Assembly: GCA_027294185.1 (NCBI GenBank)
Contig: JAPUME010000178.1
Span: 1-8,906 of the forward strand
Source of the DNA: Acidobacteriota bacterium
GTDB taxonomy: Bacteria > Acidobacteriota > Terriglobia > UBA7540 > JAPUME01
Reading direction: 5' to 3'
DNA length: 8,906 bases
Shown: one piece after another, positions 6,767-8,906 of the stretch
How positions within the stretch are numbered: the first letter of the stretch is position 1
How the letters are laid out: every line of letters begins with the position of its first letter
Program-made: the position numbers and the translations under genes
The notes under the pieces: generated by a model
What the model was told of the DNA's origin: nothing
Database searches by the model: none
Seen by the model: only the letters and a program-made list of their open reading frames with translations

Positions 6767-7201
6767 CAGCATCTGCATAATTTTTCGACGTGTTCTGGCC
6801 GCATCCGTTGCCTTTTGGGTGGCAATCAAGACCGTGTCGTCCCCTGCCACGGCCCCCACTACCTCCGGCCAGTCTTGACGCTCCAGGGCGACTGCCACCG
6901 TGTGAGCGTTCCCGGGGTGGGTTTTGATGACGACCAGGTTCGCCGCCAGCTTTACCTCGCGGAGGAACTCCTTCAAGACCAGGGAAGCCTCGGGTTGAGC
7001 CTCGGGCGCAGGACCGGCTGTGACGAGCGTGTAACCGGTTCGGGTCTTGGCCAGGCCCAGTTTCTCCAGGTCACGGGAGACGGTGGCCTGCGTCACCCGG
7101 ATTCCCCGTTGCGCGAGCTTGCGCCGGAGCTCCGCCTGCGTCGTGATGCGGTCGCGGGAAACGAGCGCCAGGATCTGGTTTCTGCGGTAGTACTTATCCA
7201 T
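6758..7201 (-). CDS. argR: Arginine repressor ArgR
   Basis: A 147-residue ArgR/AhrC-type repressor. The N-terminal winged helix carries the recognition helix TQATVSRDLEKLGL (37-50) with the conserved Ser42-Arg43. After a Pro/Ala linker (62-72), the C-terminal domain has GNAHTVAVALE (97-107) and GAVAGDDTVLIAT (116-128). Asp121 and Asp122 match the aspartates that bind L-arginine at the hexamer interface in characterised ArgR proteins. The protein should repress arginine biosynthesis when arginine is plentiful. Start ATG at 7201 has no strong Shine-Dalgarno in a leader of about 20 nt, so translation may be weak, as suits a repressor. It is the first gene of the argR-argG-argH block and its own promoter contains palindromes fit for autoregulation. 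Confidence 0.95.
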   Translation of the reverse strand: MDKYYRRNQILALVSRDRITTQAELRRKLAQRGIRVTQATVSRDLEKLGLAKTRTGYTLVTAGPAPEAQPEASLVLKEFLREVKLAANLVVIKTHPGNAHTVAVALERQDWPEVVGAVAGDDTVLIATQKATDAARTRRKIMQMLAR

Positions 7202-7227
7202 AGAAAGCCGAAAGCTTGTCGTGCAAC

Positions 7228-7256
7228 TTTATACCTTCAATGTATAAATACAGCAA
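7228..7256 (-). promoter_or_regulatory. argR-argG-argH promoter with candidate ArgR operator
   Basis: On the minus strand TTGCTG (-35, 7256-7251) and TATAAA (-10, 7233-7228) are 17 bp apart. Between and overlapping them lie two interleaved palindromes: TGTATAAATACA (7241-7252), a perfect 5-2-5 inverted repeat, and TTTATAC-n7-GTATAAA (7228-7248), with perfect 7-bp arms. The AT-rich palindromic half-sites are ARG-box-like, but the spacing of 2 differs from the 4-bp centre of the E. coli box. ArgR binding is inferred from position and symmetry. Confidence 0.6.
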
Positions 7257-7279
7257 AAGAGGGTCGGAGGGCAAGCGAG

Positions 7280-7308
7280 AAAAAAGGAGGCGGGGCGTGA
7301 ACCCCACC
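7280..7308 (-). terminator. Intrinsic terminator after the 110-residue orphan gene
   Basis: Minus-strand transcript: stem GGTGGGG/CCCCGCC (7308-7302 with 7295-7289, one G-U pair) with a 6-nt loop, then UCC and six U residues (7285-7280). The stem begins at the last base of the TAG stop codon. It separates this gene from the arginine promoter just downstream. Confidence 0.7.
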
Positions 7309-7640
7309 TAGTGGCTGGCGAGGGTGCGGAAGCGGGCCTTCTTAAATTCCTCCCAGACCTCGGGCTTGTAGCGGTCGCGAGGGATGAATTCCCTGCTTTG
7401 GAAGGCGATGCCGAGCTGGTCTTCGTCCACGCTGGCGTCTTTTTGGGGTAGAAAATCGAAGTTGCTGCGATTCGTGCCGTAATAGGCGCACAGCCACACG
7501 CCTTTCGCGTCCTCGATGGCGTAGAGGCCGCAGGCGAGCGGCAAGGGGTTAACGGCGTTCTGGGAGAGGGAAACCTCCGCCTCGATGATTTTGCCGCGAA
7601 TGGGTGCTTGGGGGGTTGCCGCCTCGGGTGTGTTTGCCAT
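7308..7640 (-). CDS. Uncharacterised 110-residue soluble protein
   Basis: I do not recognise this family. The protein has no signal peptide or membrane segment. After a Pro/Ala-rich start (MANTPEAATPQAP) it reads KIIEAEVSLSQNAV, then GLYAIEDAKGVWLCAYYG and NFDFLPQKDASVDEDQLGIAF, ending in a charged helix RYKPEVWEEFKKARFRTL. The alternating hydrophobic pattern suggests a small alpha/beta domain with two or three strands. It was preferred over the overlapping longer minus-strand frame (7229-7678), whose translation is Arg/Pro/Ser-rich and low in hydrophobics. Start ATG 7640 has AAGGT about 8 nt upstream. A promoter (7677-7706) and a terminator (7280-7308) frame it, so it is a single-gene unit upstream of the arginine block on the same strand. 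Confidence 0.65.
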   Translation of the reverse strand: MANTPEAATPQAPIRGKIIEAEVSLSQNAVNPLPLACGLYAIEDAKGVWLCAYYGTNRSNFDFLPQKDASVDEDQLGIAFQSREFIPRDRYKPEVWEEFKKARFRTLASH

Positions 7641-7676
7641 GCTTGGTGACCTTGACCTCTCGCTGGGGGTATCCCC

Positions 7677-7706
7677 AAAATACCCTGCTCAGGGCGGGCT
7701 CGTCAA
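7677..7706 (-). promoter_or_regulatory. Promoter of the 110-residue orphan gene, with overlapping palindrome
   Basis: Minus-strand TTGACG (7706-7701) and TATTTT (7682-7677) are 18 bp apart, which fits a sigma70-type promoter starting near 7670. A perfect inverted repeat GGGTAT/ATACCC with a 7-nt spacer (7667-7685) covers the -10 and the start region, and GGGGATACCCC sits inside it. This could be an operator, or a hairpin at the 5' end of the mRNA. Confidence 0.5.
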
Positions 7707-7718
7707 TGCTTTGCTCGC

Positions 7719-7782
7719 GCCTGCCCCTTCCTCGGTTCCTCATCAATTTCTCAACGATTCCTCAACGGGGCCTCAGCCTGGG
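7719..7782. repeat. 64-bp direct repeat, copy 1 (left of the AT-rich segment)
   Basis: Matches 8843-8906 at 63 of 64 positions, offset 1124 bp; the one difference is T at 7748 against A at 8872. The left boundary is exact: the bases before GCCTGCCCC differ (C against T). The right boundary cannot be seen because copy 2 hits the window end. The inner part (7736-7779) is a run of four 11-bp units of the type NNCCTCAACGN. The 394 bp between the orphan gene and the secreted-protein gene (7641-8034) hold this repeat, the two promoters listed and no other gene that I can support. Confidence 0.9.
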
Positions 7783-7929
7783 CCAGCGAATTTCAATGCC
7801 TTGTTGCCCGATGAGTTTTTGTAAATCTTCCAGGAGTTTTGGGGTGTTTCGAACATGGCGCGGCTAAGTTCCGTGCTTGCTTATAGTTATCTCAGACCCA
7901 GGACACTAGCACAAGAAAGCTCAAACGCC

Positions 7930-7958
7930 TTGCCATAACTTAGGCGAATTGGTATGCT
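7930..7958 (+). promoter_or_regulatory. Promoter of the secreted-protein gene
   Basis: TTGCCA (7930-7935, five of six matches) and TATGCT (7953-7958, four of six) are separated by exactly 17 bp. The expected start near 7965 gives a leader of about 70 nt that ends with AAGGAG, 8 nt before ATG 8035. A weak inverted repeat CGCCT/AGGCG spans the spacer. Confidence 0.5.
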
Positions 7959-8034
7959 CCTGGTGTCTCCAAAAAGATTTTAGACCCTAAATCCTCTGGG
8001 TGCAGTTTCTATTTGCAAGAAGGAGAGCTTTATA

Positions 8035-8781
8035 ATGCCGACCATTCTCCCCATTATCAGGAAATTCCTCACTTTGAGTAGTATTTGCCTCATTCTTGTC
8101 GCTGTTCCGTTCGGGCTCCTTGTGGCCGCCGACGAGATCAACAATGAGCGCATAATCGAGATGACAACCCTAGGCCTCGGAGACGAGATAATCGTCGCCA
8201 GAATCAAAATTGGGCGGTGTGAATTCTCGCTTTCCGATTTTGATCTCCTTGCCCTCAAGAAAGCAGGTGTATCTGATAAAGTTGTTGCGGCAATGCTGGA
8301 AGCGAGTGTCTTGACCGATCCTATAGTTATGGTAGATGGGAAACCGCTCGAACTGCACACCCTGGGTCAAGCAAAAACTGGTGGCAGATTGGGCGCAAGC
8401 TTGACCTTCGGACTAAAATCGGTAAAAAACAAAGCGTACCTCAATGGTAGGAACGCGAGGGTCTTTGCCAGTCGCAACCCCAGTATCGAGCTTGAGCTAC
8501 CACGTGGCGATTCTATTGAAAATTACATCATCGTAAAAATGGATCGCAAAAGTGACCGGCGGGAAATTGAGGTAGGTTCGGCTGGCGGGACTGTCGGACA
8601 AAAGTCGGGGATTCGAGCCGAGAGCATCATCCGAACCTCTTCCACGGTTCTCGATGATGGTCGTTACCTGCTCCGACCCCTCAAGCCGCTGAAACGGCAT
8701 GCGTACATCGTCTATATCATAGGTAGCGCCGATTTTATGAAAGGTATCTATGGAAAAGGCTACGACTTTTCAGTCGAATAG
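8035..8781 (+). CDS. Secreted protein of unknown function, Acidobacteriota-like
   Basis: A 248-residue protein with a clear signal peptide (MPTILPIIRKF, a hydrophobic core, cleavage near LVA/AD at about 32). Residues about 36-91 are helical: NNERIIEMTTLGLGDEIIVARI, then FSLSDFDLLALKKAGVSDKVVAAML. These look like two related helical hairpins of the form 'I..(L/A)K.AG(L/V)(S/G)D..(I/V)...(I/M)', which I recall as common in exported proteins of Acidobacteriota. The remaining two thirds are strand-rich, with a probable beta-domain ending in GKGYDFSVE. I cannot assign a function. The start is well supported by AGGAGAG 7 nt upstream (8021-8027). Base composition is visibly richer in A and T than the arginine and molybdate genes, with AAA, ATA and AAT codons frequent, and 64-bp direct repeats flank the segment. 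Acquisition or transposition is inferred. Confidence 0.75.
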   Translation: MPTILPIIRKFLTLSSICLILVAVPFGLLVAADEINNERIIEMTTLGLGDEIIVARIKIGRCEFSLSDFDLLALKKAGVSDKVVAAMLEASVLTDPIVMVDGKPLELHTLGQAKTGGRLGASLTFGLKSVKNKAYLNGRNARVFASRNPSIELELPRGDSIENYIIVKMDRKSDRREIEVGSAGGTVGQKSGIRAESIIRTSSTVLDDGRYLLRPLKPLKRHAYIVYIIGSADFMKGIYGKGYDFSVE

Positions 8782-8842
8782 GATGTGATTGGTAGTCGGG
8801 GTTTCAAGAATTCCAAAAATTTCATTTGTAAGGTTCCCTTCT

Positions 8843-8906
8843 GCCTGCCCCTTCCTCGGTTCCTCATCAATATCTCAACGATTCCTCAACGGGGCCTCAG
8901 CCTGGG
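8843..8906. repeat. 64-bp direct repeat, copy 2 (reaches the window edge)
   Basis: The second copy of the repeat at 7719-7782, in the same orientation, with one mismatch (8872). It continues to the last base of the window, so the true repeat may be longer. The 11-bp units occupy 8860-8903. The 61 bp between the secreted-protein stop and this repeat show no convincing terminator. Confidence 0.9.

Noticed and set aside
7229..7678. 149-codon minus-strand frame overlapping the 110-residue gene
   Set aside because: Low-complexity Arg/Pro/Ser/Thr translation; it runs through the terminator and the arginine promoter.
7719..7782. Integron attC site or insertion-sequence end
   Set aside because: No RYYYAAC/GTTRRRY pair in the right places, no long inverted repeat, no integrase or transposase nearby, and the copies are in direct orientation.
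7762..7872. Short minus-strand frame with a protein-like end (PKLLEDLQKLIGQQGIEIRW) that stops in repeat copy 1
   Set aside because: About 33 codons between stops, with no in-frame start and no recognised family. It may be a remnant of a gene tail associated with the repeat, but it is too short to support.
8782..8842. Terminator after the secreted-protein gene
   Set aside because: Only weak AT-rich pairing around GAATTC, without a GC stem followed by a T-tract.

Overview
The window looks like a stretch of bacterial chromosome from a GC-rich organism with tightly packed genes on both strands. The mix of an exported ThuA-domain protein, an exported M19 dipeptidase, an argR-argG-argH cluster and a secreted C-terminal protein that resembles families common in Acidobacteriota makes that phylum my best guess. 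This is an inference from gene content, not a phylogenetic result. I see no rRNA, tRNA, CRISPR array, integrase or transposase.

Left part (1-1759): a molybdate module on the minus strand. A regulator combining a MerR/excisionase-type helix-turn-helix with a Mop (TOBE) molybdate-binding domain overlaps by 4 bp (GTGA) the start of modA, the lipoprotein that captures molybdate. modA runs off the left edge. The regulator has an apparently leaderless promoter, and its -10 box lies inside three tandem 10-bp repeats that look like its own operator. Divergent from it is a short protein resembling only the N-terminal half of a GT-B glycosyltransferase.

Middle (1770-4032): a divergent pair of exported proteins, a ThuA-domain protein (minus) and a zinc dipeptidase of family M19 (plus). 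The dipeptidase has a good sigma70-type promoter.

Arginine block (4042-7256, minus strand): argR, argG and argH in that order, covering the last two steps of arginine synthesis plus the arginine repressor. argG and argH overlap by 4 bp (ATGA). A palindromic candidate ArgR operator sits between the -35 and -10 of the argR promoter, so ArgR probably controls the whole block together with itself. The ArgG N-terminus carries a threefold 15-bp tandem repeat just before the ATP-binding loop.

Right part (7280-8906): a 110-residue orphan gene (minus) with its own promoter, an operator-like palindrome and a terminator. After it comes a visibly AT-richer segment carrying one gene for a secreted protein of unknown function. 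Two nearly identical 64-bp direct repeats (63/64, 1124 bp apart) flank this segment, and each contains an 11-bp periodic array. The second copy reaches the window edge. This is the most likely accessory or acquired segment, and with the molybdate regulator's promoter it is the most interesting part of the window.
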